Shown in pieces: positions 50,240-59,746 of a stretch of DNA of 64,000 nt. Under the pieces are notes generated by a model. It was not told the DNA's origin and ran no database searches. It saw only the letters and a program-made list of their open reading frames with translations. The stretch covers positions 1,997,001-2,061,000 of the forward strand of contig NZ_CP108882.1 in NCBI RefSeq assembly GCF_036347055.1, in the 5' to 3' direction. Position numbers and translations under genes: made by a program. This DNA is from Streptomyces sp. NBC_00820 (lineage in GTDB: Bacteria; Actinomycetota; Actinomycetes; Streptomycetales; Streptomycetaceae). The first letter of the stretch is position 1. Every line of letters starts with the position of its first letter.

Positions 50240-51183
50240 CCGTGACGACATCGGCCCCGGTCGCCGCCGCCACCGCGCGGCCGGCGGCCCGGCCCTCGAA
50301 CCGCATGCGCGCCTGGGTCACCCGGGCCCCGCTGCTGCCCGCGCTGATCTTCATGATCGCCGTGACCCAGCTGCCGTTCGTGGCGACCCTGGTGATCTCG
50401 TTCTTCAAGTGGAACGCGCTCTACCCGGACGACCGCCACTTCACCGGCCTGTCCAACTACGCCGACGTGATCAGCACCCCCGAGCTGCGCCAGTCGGTGT
50501 GGACGACCGTCCTGCTGACCGCCTCCGTGGTGCTGGCCTGCATGCTGCTCGGACTGGTGCTGGCGCTGCTCCTCGACCGCCGCTTCCGCGGCCGGGGCGT
50601 CGTGCGCACCATGCTCATCGCCCCCTTCCTGCTGGTGCCGGTCGCCGCCGCCCTGCTCTGGAAGCACGTGCTGTTCAACCCCGAGTACGGCCTCTTCAAC
50701 GGCGTACTGCACTGGCTCGGGGGAAGCGGGGCGCCGCAGCCGGACTGGATCTCCGAGATGCCGCTGACGGCGGTCGCCGCCTCGCTGGTGTGGCAGTGGA
50801 CGCCGTTCATGATGCTGATCCTGCTGGCCGGGCTGCAGAGCCGCGACCCGGAACTGATCGAGGCAGCCCGGATGGACGGCGCGGGCGACTGGCAGGTGTT
50901 CGTCCACATCACCCTGCCGCACCTGCGGCGCTACCTCGAACTGGGCGTGCTGCTGGGTTCGATCTACATCGTGCAGAACTTCGACGCCGTGTTCACGATC
51001 ACCTCCGGTGGTCTGGGCACCGCGAACCTGCCGTACACCGTCTACCAGACCTTCTACCAGGCGCACGAGAACGGTCTCGCCTCCGCCGCCGGTGTCCTCG
51101 TCGTCATCGGTTCGATCGTCATCGCGACCTTCGCCCTGCGCGTCGTGTCGTCCCTGTTCCGTGAGGAGGCCCCCCGCGCATGA
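50236..51183 (+). CDS. Sugar ABC transporter permease 1 (MalF-like)
   Basis: 315 residues, about six hydrophobic segments after a basic N-terminus. The EAA loop is in LIEAARMDGAGDWQVFVHITLPHL. It forms the channel with the second permease. ATGA overlaps at both ends. No ATPase gene follows, so it probably uses a shared MsiK-type ATPase as in other Streptomyces sugar importers. Confidence 0.93.
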   Translation: MTVTTSAPVAAATARPAARPSNRMRAWVTRAPLLPALIFMIAVTQLPFVATLVISFFKWNALYPDDRHFTGLSNYADVISTPELRQSVWTTVLLTASVVLACMLLGLVLALLLDRRFRGRGVVRTMLIAPFLLVPVAAALLWKHVLFNPEYGLFNGVLHWLGGSGAPQPDWISEMPLTAVAASLVWQWTPFMMLILLAGLQSRDPELIEAARMDGAGDWQVFVHITLPHLRRYLELGVLLGSIYIVQNFDAVFTITSGGLGTANLPYTVYQTFYQAHENGLASAAGVLVVIGSIVIATFALRVVSSLFREEAPRA

Positions 51184-52061
51184 CGACCTCCGTCACCGCT
51201 CCCGCGCGCGGTCACGCGCCGCGGCCGAGCCGCTCCGGCCCCGGTCTGAAGGGCGCCGTCCTGTCGGTGGCCGCCTGGCTGGCCGGCATCCTGTTCGTCC
51301 TGCCCCTGCTCTGGATGGCGCTGACGTCCTTCCACTCCGAGGCGGACGCGGCGACCAACCCGCCCTCCCTCACCGCCCCGCTCACCCTGGACAGCTACCG
51401 CGAGTTCTTCGGCCTGGGCGGCGGCGCGAGCCCCTGGCCCTCGCTGATCAACTCGACCACGGCGTCTGTGGCCTCCACGGTGCTGACCCTGCTCCTGGCG
51501 CTGCCGGCCGCGTACGCGCTGTCCATCCGGCCGGTGAAGAAGTGGACCGACGTCCTGTTCTTCTTCCTGTCCACCAAGATGCTGCCGGCCGTGGCGGGCC
51601 TGCTGCCGATCTACCTCTTCGCCAAGGACGCCGGGCTGCTGGACAACGTCTGGGCCCTGGTCGTGCTCTACACCTCGATGAACCTGCCGATCGCGGTGTG
51701 GATGATGCAGTCCTTCCTCGCCGAGGTGCCGATCGCGATCATCGAGGCGGCGCAGATCGACGGTGCCAGGCTGCCCACGGTCCTCGGCCGGGTGGTGGCG
51801 CCGATCGCCCTTCCGGGCATCGCCGCGACGGCCCTGATCTGCTTCATCTTCAGCTGGAACGAGCTGCTGTTCGCCCGGGTCCTGACGGGTGTCGTCGCCG
51901 AGACCGCCCCCGTCTTCCTGACCGGCTTCATCACCAGCCAGGGCCTGTTCCTGGCCAAGGTGTGCGCCGCGTCGCTCGTCATCTCCCTGCCGGTGCTCGC
52001 CGCGGGGTTCACCGCCCAGGACAAGCTGGTCCAGGGTCTGTCGCTTGGAGCCGTGAAATGA
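51180..52061 (+). CDS. Sugar ABC transporter permease 2 (MalG-like)
   Basis: 293 residues, six hydrophobic segments. EAA loop in IIEAAQIDGARLPTVLGRVVAP. ITSQGLFLAKVCAASLVISLPV and AGFTAQDKLVQGLSLGAVK close the protein in the way usual for MalG-like partners. ATGA overlap upstream and downstream, so the four-gene operon is translationally coupled. Confidence 0.93.
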   Translation: MTTSVTAPARGHAPRPSRSGPGLKGAVLSVAAWLAGILFVLPLLWMALTSFHSEADAATNPPSLTAPLTLDSYREFFGLGGGASPWPSLINSTTASVASTVLTLLLALPAAYALSIRPVKKWTDVLFFFLSTKMLPAVAGLLPIYLFAKDAGLLDNVWALVVLYTSMNLPIAVWMMQSFLAEVPIAIIEAAQIDGARLPTVLGRVVAPIALPGIAATALICFIFSWNELLFARVLTGVVAETAPVFLTGFITSQGLFLAKVCAASLVISLPVLAAGFTAQDKLVQGLSLGAVK

Positions 52062-53047
52062 AGGCCGCCGTCATCGAGTCCGTGGGCCGTGCCGTCGTCA
52101 CCGAGGTCCCGGACCCGACACCCGGCCCGCGCGAGGTCGTCGTCGAGGTGGCCGCCTGCGGCCTGTGCGGCACCGACCTGCACATCCTCCAGGGCGAGTT
52201 CGCCCCGAAGCTGCCGATCGTCCCCGGGCACGAGTTCGCGGGCGAGGTGGTCGGCGTCGGCACCCAGGTCACCGAGGTCGCGGTCGGCGACCGGGTCGCC
52301 GTGGACCCCTCCCTGTACTGCTACGAGTGCCGCTTCTGCCGTGACGGCCACAACAACATGTGCGAGCGGTGGGCCGCGATCGGTGTGACCACGGCCGGCG
52401 GCGCGGCCCAGTTCGCGGTGGCCCCCGTGGCGAACTGCGTGAAGCTGCCCGAGCACGTGCGCACCGAGGACGCGGCCCTCATCGAGCCGCTGTCCTGCGC
52501 GGTACGCGGGTACGACGTCCTCAACTCCCGGCTCGGTGCCAACGTCCTGATCTACGGCTCCGGGACCATGGGCCTGATGATGCTGGAGCTGGCCAAGCGC
52601 ACGGGCGCGGCGAACGTGGACGTGGTCGACCTGAACCCGGCGCGTCTGGAGACCGCCCGGCGGCTCGGCGTCTCCGGCTCCGCGGCGAACGCGGACGAGC
52701 TGGAGCGCCCGCGGGGCTGGGACGTCGTCATCGACGCGACCGGCAACGCGGCGGCCATCCAGGACGGCCTGGGCCGGGTTGCCAAGGCGGGCACGTTCCT
52801 GCAGTTCGGGGTGGCCGACTACGCGACGCGGGTCACGATCGACCCGTACCGCATCTACAACCAGGAGATCACCATCACCGGCTCCATGGCGGTGCTGCAC
52901 AGCTTCGAGCGGGCGGCCGACCTGTTCGCGGGCGGGGTGCTCGACCCGGACGTGTTCATCAGCGACCGCGTTCCGCTGGAGCAGTACCCGCAGGCGCTGG
53001 AGCAGTTCGCGGCGGGGGTGGGACGCAAGATCGTCGTGGTGCCCTGA
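52058..53047 (+). CDS. Zinc-dependent polyol/alcohol dehydrogenase
   Basis: 329 residues, medium-chain dehydrogenase. Catalytic zinc ligands: Cys in ACGLCGTDLH, His-Glu in VPGHEFAGEVVGVG. The structural zinc loop keeps Cys in YCYECRFCRDGHNNMCERW. Rossmann motif VLIYGSGTMGLMMLELA. Most like sorbitol/arabinitol/threonine dehydrogenases; its overlap with the importer suggests it oxidises the imported polyol to a ketose. ATG 52058 at the ATGA overlap. Confidence 0.9.
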   Translation: MKAAVIESVGRAVVTEVPDPTPGPREVVVEVAACGLCGTDLHILQGEFAPKLPIVPGHEFAGEVVGVGTQVTEVAVGDRVAVDPSLYCYECRFCRDGHNNMCERWAAIGVTTAGGAAQFAVAPVANCVKLPEHVRTEDAALIEPLSCAVRGYDVLNSRLGANVLIYGSGTMGLMMLELAKRTGAANVDVVDLNPARLETARRLGVSGSAANADELERPRGWDVVIDATGNAAAIQDGLGRVAKAGTFLQFGVADYATRVTIDPYRIYNQEITITGSMAVLHSFERAADLFAGGVLDPDVFISDRVPLEQYPQALEQFAAGVGRKIVVVP

Positions 53048-53141
53048 GCGGTGCCCCGAGTGGATCCACCGCGCTCTGGGCCGATCGGGGGGCGGGCCGC
53101 GGGTAAGGGAACGGCAAAGTGATGTCGTTCGTTCACCCGGC

Positions 53142-54368
53142 ATGACAGCTATGACCCCTGGCTCGAACACCCCTCTGCCGGTCGCCCGGGTGACGGTGGA
53201 CGTCGCCGCCCCGGTGCGGCTCGACGTGTCGGGCCTGCTGCTCACCGCCGACGGCAAGGTGCGCTCCGACGACGACTTCATCTTCTACAACCAGCCCACG
53301 GGACCGGGTGTGACGTACCGGTCCGGCGGGGGCACCGCGCCCGACGCGATCACGATCGACACGGCCGCCGTGCCACCGGACATCGAGAAGATCGTGGTCA
53401 CGGCCAGCCCGGACGCGGCGGGCCGGACCTTCCAGGGCGTCGAGCCGACGGCCACCGTCCGCGACACGGACGGTGGCACGGTGCTGGCCACGTTCACCCC
53501 GCCGCAGCTCGGCACCGAGACCGCGCTGGTGGTCGTCGAGATCTACCGGCGCGGCGGCCAGTGGAAGGTCCGCGCGGTCGGCCAGGGGTACGCCGAGGGA
53601 CTCGCCGGCATCGCGACCGACTTCGGCGTGTCGGTGGAGGAGCCGGCCGCCGCCTCGGCGGCCCCGCCGCAGCAGCCGGTCGCGCCGCCTCCGCCGCCCG
53701 CGCCCCCCGCCGTACAGTCGCCGGTGGCCCCGCAGGTCCCGGCCGCTCCCCCGGCCCCGGCCACTCCGCCGCCCCCGGCGCCCGGCGCCGGGAAGATCAA
53801 CCTCGACAAGGGCCGCGTCAGCCTCCGGAAGAACCAGACCGTGTCCCTCGTCAAGGGTGGCAGCCCGCTGCTCTCCCAGGTCAGGATGGGCCTCGGCTGG
53901 GAGCCCGCGTTCCGCGGCAAGGACATCGACCTGGACGCCTCGGTCATCGCCTACGGCCCGCAGCGCAACCACATCGACAGCTGCTACTTCGGCAAGCTGA
54001 CGATCCTGAACGGCGCGATCAGGCACTCCGGCGACAACCTCACCGGTGAGGGCGGGGGCGACGACGAGGTGATCACGGTCGACCTCGGCCGGATCCCCCA
54101 GGAGGTCACCGGCCTGGTCTTCACGGTCAACTCCTTCTCCGGCCAGAAGTTCACCGAGGTCGCCAAGGCCTACTGCCGCCTGATGGACGCCGCCACCGGC
54201 GAGGAACTGGTCCGCTTCGACCTCACCGGCGCCGAGCCCCAGACCGGCGTGCTGATGGCCAAGCTCGTCCGCCAGTTCTCCGGCGAGTGGGACATGACGG
54301 CGATGGGCGACTTCGTGAAGGCGCGCACGGTACGGAACATGGCGGAGCCGGGAGCCAGGGCCCTGTAG
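53142..54368 (+). CDS. Double TerD-domain protein
   Basis: 408 residues: an N-terminal TerD-like half (about 1-170), a Pro/Ala/Gln linker (about 172-220) and a C-terminal TerD domain (about 222-400). The latter has LDKGRVSLRKNQTVSLVKG, GWEPAFRGKDIDLDASVIAY, and the calcium-site-like GGGDDEVITVDLGRIP. TerD proteins bind Ca2+ and belong to tellurite/stress modules; Streptomyces has many paralogues. No signal peptide. ATG 53142 is the first, ATG 53151 possible; no strong Shine-Dalgarno. Stands alone, no other ter gene next to it. Confidence 0.9.
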   Translation: MTAMTPGSNTPLPVARVTVDVAAPVRLDVSGLLLTADGKVRSDDDFIFYNQPTGPGVTYRSGGGTAPDAITIDTAAVPPDIEKIVVTASPDAAGRTFQGVEPTATVRDTDGGTVLATFTPPQLGTETALVVVEIYRRGGQWKVRAVGQGYAEGLAGIATDFGVSVEEPAAASAAPPQQPVAPPPPPAPPAVQSPVAPQVPAAPPAPATPPPPAPGAGKINLDKGRVSLRKNQTVSLVKGGSPLLSQVRMGLGWEPAFRGKDIDLDASVIAYGPQRNHIDSCYFGKLTILNGAIRHSGDNLTGEGGGDDEVITVDLGRIPQEVTGLVFTVNSFSGQKFTEVAKAYCRLMDAATGEELVRFDLTGAEPQTGVLMAKLVRQFSGEWDMTAMGDFVKARTVRNMAEPGARAL

Positions 54369-54695
54369 CCCGACCGGCACCCTGCCGCACCCCGGAACCG
54401 GCCGAAACCGATCGAAACCGACCGAGAGGCCGAAGCTGACCCGGGCGGCCCGAAGTGAAGCCGGGCGGCCCGAGTCGGACCGGGGCGGACCGAAGCGGAC
54501 CCGGGCGGACCGGGGCGGGCGCCGTGAGCGCCGGTGTGGCCCGCGCTAGCGAAGGAGCGCGGGCCACGCTCAGGCCGCACCGGTCAGGCCCTCACGCCCT
54601 CACGGCGCCGTGGCTCCGCGAGGGCGTGGCTCCACGAGGGCGTGGGCCGTGGCCGTTCCTCCGGCCGTCGCTCGACCCGCCGCTCGACCCGCCGC
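54369..54695. other. 327-bp convergent spacer with repeats and terminator
   Basis: No gene supported. The first part (54395-54520) is made of loose CGAAAC, GGGCGGCCCGA and CGGGCGGACCG units. A 12-bp-stem terminator follows at 54536-54567. Next come repeats of CGAGGGCGTGGCTC (about 54612-54645). At 54664-54700 lie three 12-bp CCGCCGCTCGAC-type units that run into the 3' end of the next gene. Confidence 0.65.
54536..54567. terminator. Bidirectional terminator after terD-like gene
   Basis: Perfect 12-bp arms GTGGCCCGCGCT (54536-54547) and AGCGCGGGCCAC (54556-54567), 8-nt loop, between convergent genes. Confidence 0.8.
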
Positions 54696-56123
54696 TCAAC
54701 CCGTCTGCTGCGACCGGGCCTTGAACGCGGCCTTGCGGGCCTCCTTGGCGACCCGCTTGTCCGGGTGCAGCCGGCCCATCGCCTCCAGCACGTCCGCGGT
54801 GTCGGGGTGGTCCACCCGCCAGGCGGCCGCGAAGAAGCCGCCGTGCTGGGCGGCGAGGCCCTCCACCAGTGCCTGGAGTTCCTCGGAGTTGCCCTCGGCC
54901 CGGAGCTGGGCGGCGACGGTGTCGATGGTCAGCCAGAAGACCAGGTCCTGCGACGGCGGGGGCACGTCGGCGGCACCCCGCTCGCTCAGCCAGACCCGGG
55001 CGAGGCCGCCCAGTTCGGGGTCGCCGAGGACCGCTCGCAGCGCCGGTTCGGCCTCCGGGCCGACCAGGGACAGGGCCTGCTGGCAGCGCAGCCTGCGCAG
55101 CGGCGCGCCGGCGTCGGCGCCCCGCGCGGCCGACAGCAACTCCCGCGCCGAGGCGAGCGGTTCACGCTGGGCGAGCCACTGCTCGGTCTCGGCGCGGGCG
55201 GCGGACTGTCCGAAGCGGGCGGTGGCGTCGAGGAGCGCGTCGGCGCCCTTGTCGGCGAGTTCCCCGACGGCGGGGGCGTCGAAGCCGGCCTCCAGCAGGC
55301 GCGCCCGCAGGCCGAACGCGCCGAGCGGGGTGAGGCGGACCATGCCGTAGCGGGAGACGTCGGTGTCGTCCACGGGCGCGGCGGGCTCCTCGTCCGCATC
55401 GGCCATGAGCGCCTCGTCGACGGGGTCGTAGTCCACCAGGCCGATGGGCTCCAGCAGCCGGAACTGGTCGTCGAGGCGCATCATCGCGTCGGAGACCTGC
55501 TCCAGGACGTCGTTGGTGGGCTCGTCCATGTCGCTGGGCACGATCATGGAGGCGGCGAGGGCGGGCAGCGGCACCGGGCCCTCGCCGGAGCCGTCCTCGC
55601 TGACGGTCAGCAGGTAGAGGTTGCCGAGGACGCCGTCGAGGAACTCGGACTCGGCCTCGGGGTCCCAGTCGAGTGACGAGAAATCGATCTCGCCGCCCTC
55701 GTCCAGGGCGTCGACCAGGCCGTCGAGGTCGGGTACGCCCGCGTCCGCGATGACGGTCTCCAGGGCGGCGAGCCAGACCGCGAGCACGTCGTGCGGGGAG
55801 CCGCCGGTGAGCAGCGCCAGCTCCTCGCCGGCCGCCACGGTCCCGGCCTCCTCGTCGGTGATCTCGACGAGACCGGCGTCCACCGCCACCCGCCAGGCCT
55901 CACTGGCGTAGGCGGCGGCGTCGTCCCCGCTCAGCCCGAGCAGTTCGGCGGCGGCGGCCAGCTGGTCCTCGGCCAGTCCGCCGCCGGCGTCCACGCGGGT
56001 GTCGGGTCCGGCCCAGCGGGCGAGACGCGCGGCACGGGAGAGCAACGGGGTGGACAGCGCGGCGCGCGCCAGCTCCGCTTCGGGGTGCAGCCGCACGGGC
56101 GGCAGGGGGGAGCTGTCTGACAT
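54696..56123 (-). CDS. Conserved acidic protein of unknown function
   Basis: 475 residues; no named family recognised. Strongly acidic in the middle (EGGEIDFSSLDWDPEAESEF, DEEPAAPVDDTDVSRYG). SRYGMVRLTPLGAFGLRARLLEAG looks like the edge of a winged-helix unit, and the C-terminal third has alpha-helical repeats (PLRRLRCQQALSLVGPEAEPALRAV, a HEAT-like look). Basic C-terminal tail KRVAKEARKAAFKAR. ATG 56123 has GAGGAG about 9 nt upstream. No signal peptide. It may be an adaptor; context gives no clue. Confidence 0.8.
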   Translation of the reverse strand: MSDSSPLPPVRLHPEAELARAALSTPLLSRAARLARWAGPDTRVDAGGGLAEDQLAAAAELLGLSGDDAAAYASEAWRVAVDAGLVEITDEEAGTVAAGEELALLTGGSPHDVLAVWLAALETVIADAGVPDLDGLVDALDEGGEIDFSSLDWDPEAESEFLDGVLGNLYLLTVSEDGSGEGPVPLPALAASMIVPSDMDEPTNDVLEQVSDAMMRLDDQFRLLEPIGLVDYDPVDEALMADADEEPAAPVDDTDVSRYGMVRLTPLGAFGLRARLLEAGFDAPAVGELADKGADALLDATARFGQSAARAETEQWLAQREPLASARELLSAARGADAGAPLRRLRCQQALSLVGPEAEPALRAVLGDPELGGLARVWLSERGAADVPPPSQDLVFWLTIDTVAAQLRAEGNSEELQALVEGLAAQHGGFFAAAWRVDHPDTADVLEAMGRLHPDKRVAKEARKAAFKARSQQTG

Positions 56124-56391
56124 CGGCTGGTTCTCCTCGGACACCAAATAAGGACTCGGCGGCTCAGCCTAGACGGATTTCCACCCATGCCGCCTGGTTC
56201 ATCTTCCCGCCCACGACCGTACATGGCCGAAACCTTGACAACTCCCCACGCCAGGCTGGAGATTGACGCGCGTAGAAGTTGGGGGGACAACTGTTCACTC
56301 GGCTCTGCGCGTGTCACACAGGGCTACGAGCCCCACACGCTCCCGCCCCACCCTCGTCCCGGCGCTCACGCACGTCCCCCGGAGGGATCCC
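56124..56391. promoter_or_regulatory. Divergent region upstream of secreted nuclease
   Basis: 268 bp with AT-richer patches near 56140-56160 (ACCAAATAAGG) and 56270-56300. It must promote both the acidic-protein gene and the secreted nuclease. GGAGGG at 56381-56386 is the latter's ribosome site. No clear operator. Confidence 0.4.
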
Positions 56392-58218
56392 TTGCCGAGC
56401 AGGTCTTCCGCGCGCCTCGCCGCGCTCACTGTCGCCGCTGTCTGCAGCGCGGCGTCCACCGTCGCCCTCACGTCGCCCGCGCACGCCGATTCCGTGCGCA
56501 TCCACGACGTGCAGGGCACCACTCGCACATCGCCGCTCACGGGCCAGAAGGTGACGGACGTCCCGGGCATCGTCACGGCCACCCGCACCTACGGCTCCTC
56601 CAAGGGCTTCTGGCTCCAGGACCCGACGCCGGACGACAACCCGGCGACCAGCGAAGGCGTGTTCGTCTTCACCAGCTCGACCCCGAAGGTCGCGGTCGGC
56701 GACTCGGTCACGGTGACCGGCACGGTCTCCGAGTACGTCCCGGGCGGCGCGTCCACCGGCAACCAGTCGCTGACGGAGATCACCAAGCCGGTGATCACCA
56801 CGGTCTCCACCGGCAACGAGGTCCCGGCGCCGACGGTGATCGACAAGCGCGCGGTGCCGGACGTGTACACCCCGGCCGGAGACACGGCGGCGGCCGGCTC
56901 GGTCAACGCCCTGACCCTGGACCCGCAGCGGTACGCGCTGGACTACTACGAGTCCCTGGAGGGCATGAACGTCCAGGTCGCCGACGCCCGGGTGGTCACG
57001 GCCACCGACCCGTACAGCGAGCTGTGGGTGACGGTGAAGCCGCGCGAGCACCGCACCCACCGCGGCGGCACGCTCTACGGCTCCTACGACTCCCAGAACA
57101 CCGGCCGGCTGCAGATCCAGTCGCTGGGCGCGACCGCCGCCTTCCCGAAGGCGAACGTCGGCGACACCCTGGAGGGCACCACCACCGGCCCGCTGGACTT
57201 CAACCAGTTCGGCGGCTACACGCTGGTCGCGGGCAAGCTGGGCACGCTGGTGAGCGGTGGCCTGGAGCGCGAGACGACCCAGAAGCAGTCGGCCCGCGAG
57301 CTGGCGGTGGCGACCTACAACGTCGAGAACCTCGACCCGTCGGACGCCACCTTCGGGCAGCACGCCGCCGCGATCGTGAACAACCTGCAGTCGCCGGACA
57401 TCGTCTCGCTGGAGGAGATCCAGGACGACAACGGCGCCAAGGACGACGGCACGGTCGGCGCGAGCGCGACGGTCACCAAGCTGATCGACGCGATCGTCGC
57501 GGCGGGCGGCCCGAAGTACGACTGGCGCTCGATCGACCCGGTCAACGACCAGGACGGCGGCGAGCCCGGCGGCAACATCCGCCAGGTGTTCCTGTTCAAC
57601 CCGGAGCGGGTGTCCTTCACCGACCGCGCGGGCGGCGACTCCACCACCGCCGTCGGCGTCACCAAGGTCCACGGCAAGGCCCAGCTGACGGCCTCCCCGG
57701 GCCGGATCGACCCGGCGAACGCGGCCTGGACCAGCAGCCGCAAGCCGCTGGCCGGCGAGTTCGTCTTCCGCGGCAAGACGGTGTTCGTGATCGCCAACCA
57801 CCTCAACTCCAAGGGTGGCGACCAGGCGCTGACGGCGCAGTACCAGCCGCCGGTGCGCAGCTCGGAGACCCAGCGCCACGCGCAGGCGACCGAGGTGAAC
57901 GCGTTCGTCAAGGACATCCTGTCCGTCCAGAAGAACGCGAACGTCATCGCGCTCGGCGACATGAACGACTTCGAGTTCTCCGGCACCGCGCAGATACTCG
58001 AAGGCGACGGCGACCTGTGGTCGGCGATCAAGTCGCTGCCGAAGAAGGAGCGTTACACCTACGACTACCAGGGCAACGAGCAGGTCCTGGACCAGATCCT
58101 GATCAGCCGGGCGATCCGGTGCGACGGCGACTTCGCGTACGACAGCGTGCACATCAACTCGGAGTTCAACGACCAGATCAGCGACCACGACCCGCAGGTG
58201 CTGCGCTTCCGCCCGTAG
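56392..58218 (+). CDS. Secreted endonuclease/exonuclease/phosphatase-family protein
   Basis: 608 residues. Signal peptide (LPSRSSARLAALTVAAVC..., cleavage near AHADSV). An OB-like N-domain (VRIHDVQGTTRTSPLTGQK, about 35-190) is followed by a DNase-I-like EEP domain (about 300-608). Catalytic motifs: VATYNVENLDPSD, IVSLEEIQDDNG, VIANHLNSKGGDQ, NVIALGDMNDFEFSG, and final ISDHDPQVLRF. Likely an extracellular DNase (ExeM/NucH-type). TTG 56392 is chosen as GGAGG lies 6-7 nt upstream; the longer frame upstream has no ribosome site. Confidence 0.88.
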   Translation: MPSRSSARLAALTVAAVCSAASTVALTSPAHADSVRIHDVQGTTRTSPLTGQKVTDVPGIVTATRTYGSSKGFWLQDPTPDDNPATSEGVFVFTSSTPKVAVGDSVTVTGTVSEYVPGGASTGNQSLTEITKPVITTVSTGNEVPAPTVIDKRAVPDVYTPAGDTAAAGSVNALTLDPQRYALDYYESLEGMNVQVADARVVTATDPYSELWVTVKPREHRTHRGGTLYGSYDSQNTGRLQIQSLGATAAFPKANVGDTLEGTTTGPLDFNQFGGYTLVAGKLGTLVSGGLERETTQKQSARELAVATYNVENLDPSDATFGQHAAAIVNNLQSPDIVSLEEIQDDNGAKDDGTVGASATVTKLIDAIVAAGGPKYDWRSIDPVNDQDGGEPGGNIRQVFLFNPERVSFTDRAGGDSTTAVGVTKVHGKAQLTASPGRIDPANAAWTSSRKPLAGEFVFRGKTVFVIANHLNSKGGDQALTAQYQPPVRSSETQRHAQATEVNAFVKDILSVQKNANVIALGDMNDFEFSGTAQILEGDGDLWSAIKSLPKKERYTYDYQGNEQVLDQILISRAIRCDGDFAYDSVHINSEFNDQISDHDPQVLRFRP

Positions 58219-58239
58219 CGGTCGCGGCCGGGCCGGCCG

Positions 58240-58977
58240 TCAGAACTGGCTGAACATGCCGTTCAGCCAGTCCTGCCAGGCCCTCTCGTTCGCCCCGGCG
58301 TCGGCGTCCGGCGCGAAGTCGTGCACGCTGATGCCGAGGGGCGCGCCCCAGTGACCGCGCCCGAAGAAGCGGATGAGGGCGCTGTCGGTACGCAGCCCGA
58401 TGAAGTACGGGCTGCGGTAGTCGAGTACGGCGTCCAGGGTCCGCCCACCGGGGCCCTGGACGCGGACCTCGGTACCCGCCGCCGCGTCGTCCGTCAGGCC
58501 GAGGGCGCGGGCGGCGGTGGCGAGCGCCCGCGGGGTCGCCGAGGCCGCGGGCCCGTTCAGCTGGGCGAAGGTGACCGGGCTGGGCGCGAAGTGCGTGAGG
58601 TACTCGCACAGGGTGTGCAGATAGAAGTTGGTGTGCTTGCTCGCACCGTCGTACTGGTTGTTCCAGTCGTCGGTGAAGACGCCGCTGTGGACGTAGCGCA
58701 CCCAGGCGTGGCGGCCCTCGTCGCGGGGTTCGATGGTGTAGTCGAGCTGGTTGAGCGACTGGGCGGGCATGCCCACGTTCTCGCTGCGGCTGGTGTAGCG
58801 GTGGGGCGGGTCCCAGGCGGTGACGGTCGACCCGAAGGGTCCCTGGCCGCCCTCCCGGGGCTCGGGCGGGTCCATGGGCCACAGATAGCCGCCGGTACCG
58901 GTGGTGACGGCCTCCCAGACCTTCTCCGGCGGGACGTCGACCTCGAACTCGCGGACGATCTCGAATTCCTTGGACAT
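58240..58977 (-). CDS. SRPBCC-domain (AHSA1-like) protein
   Basis: 245 residues with the START/Bet v1 fold start FEIVREFEVDVPPEKVWEAVTTG. Two SRPBCC-like halves seem present (second from about PGGRTLDAVLDYRSPYFIG). ATG 58977 has AGGAG 8 nt upstream. It lies 14 bp after the ArsR-type gene, so they are co-transcribed; the regulator-SRPBCC pairing is common in actinobacteria, where the SRPBCC protein binds a hydrophobic ligand. Function unknown. Confidence 0.86.
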   Translation of the reverse strand: MSKEFEIVREFEVDVPPEKVWEAVTTGTGGYLWPMDPPEPREGGQGPFGSTVTAWDPPHRYTSRSENVGMPAQSLNQLDYTIEPRDEGRHAWVRYVHSGVFTDDWNNQYDGASKHTNFYLHTLCEYLTHFAPSPVTFAQLNGPAASATPRALATAARALGLTDDAAAGTEVRVQGPGGRTLDAVLDYRSPYFIGLRTDSALIRFFGRGHWGAPLGISVHDFAPDADAGANERAWQDWLNGMFSQF

Positions 58978-58991
58978 GGCGGGGCTCCTGC

Positions 58992-59594
58992 TCAACTGTC
59001 GAGGGTGGGACGGTCTTTGACCGTGGGGTGGAGAGCGACGACGATCCGGTGGTCACGGCCGCCTTCGGCGCCGGGTGCGTCGTACTTGCGGATCAGGGCG
59101 CTCACGCCCGCCGTCAGCTCCTGCACGAAGGCCGCGCGGTCGGCGGCGGAGGCGAAGCGGACCTCGCCGTCCAGGGCGTAGGTCGCCAGTCCCTTGCGGG
59201 CCTTGGCGGCGCCGGTGATCAGCGCGCCGACGTCCCGCACCAGGCGGGCGCCGAGCGCGAGCAGCCAGCGCGCGGAGAGCTGGTCGCGGAAGCGGTCCGG
59301 GTCGGGCTGCACGGGGGCGAGGGCGGCCGGCGAGATGACGTACGACGCGGCGGTCGCGCGCATCAGCCGCTCGGTGACGTTGCCCTTGCGGCGCTCCCCC
59401 GCAAGCTCGACCAGGCCGTGCCGTTCCAGCGTCTTGAGGTGGTAGTTCACCTTCTGCCGGGGCAGCCCGACCCGGCCGGCCAGCATGGCGGCGGAAGCGG
59501 GCTCGGCGGCCAGTTCGGCGAGCAGCCTGGCCCGTATCGGGTCGAGCGATACGGCCGCCGTCTCGGGGTCCTCGATCACGGTCACGTCCAGCAT
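58992..59594 (-). CDS. ArsR-type helix-turn-helix regulator
   Basis: 200 residues. Winged helix (LDPIRARLLAELAAEPASAAM, VGLPRQKVNYHLKTLERHGLVE, ERRKGNVTERLMRATAASYV). The C-terminal half has helices likely for dimerisation. No metal-binding ELCVCD motif, so it is not a classic metal sensor. GGGAGGG before ATG 59594. First gene of the two-gene unit with the SRPBCC protein. Confidence 0.9.
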   Translation of the reverse strand: MLDVTVIEDPETAAVSLDPIRARLLAELAAEPASAAMLAGRVGLPRQKVNYHLKTLERHGLVELAGERRKGNVTERLMRATAASYVISPAALAPVQPDPDRFRDQLSARWLLALGARLVRDVGALITGAAKARKGLATYALDGEVRFASAADRAAFVQELTAGVSALIRKYDAPGAEGGRDHRIVVALHPTVKDRPTLDS

Positions 59595-59746
59595 GCGCCC
59601 ACCCTCCCACCGAAAACTTTTTTTGTCCAGGCGAGTGAAGTTGTCGGCGAACGGGACGCATCCGACCCCACCAGTCAGCGATTCTTAGCAATATTGGGTA
59701 GCAGAATTAAGTAGAGCTTCACCTTTGCGGTGTCGAGACTTGTTCC

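Noticed and set aside
53122..53141. PHO box upstream of the TerD-like gene
   Set aside because: One GTTCACC and a partial GTCGTTC are present but not in the 11-bp direct-repeat spacing used by PhoP.
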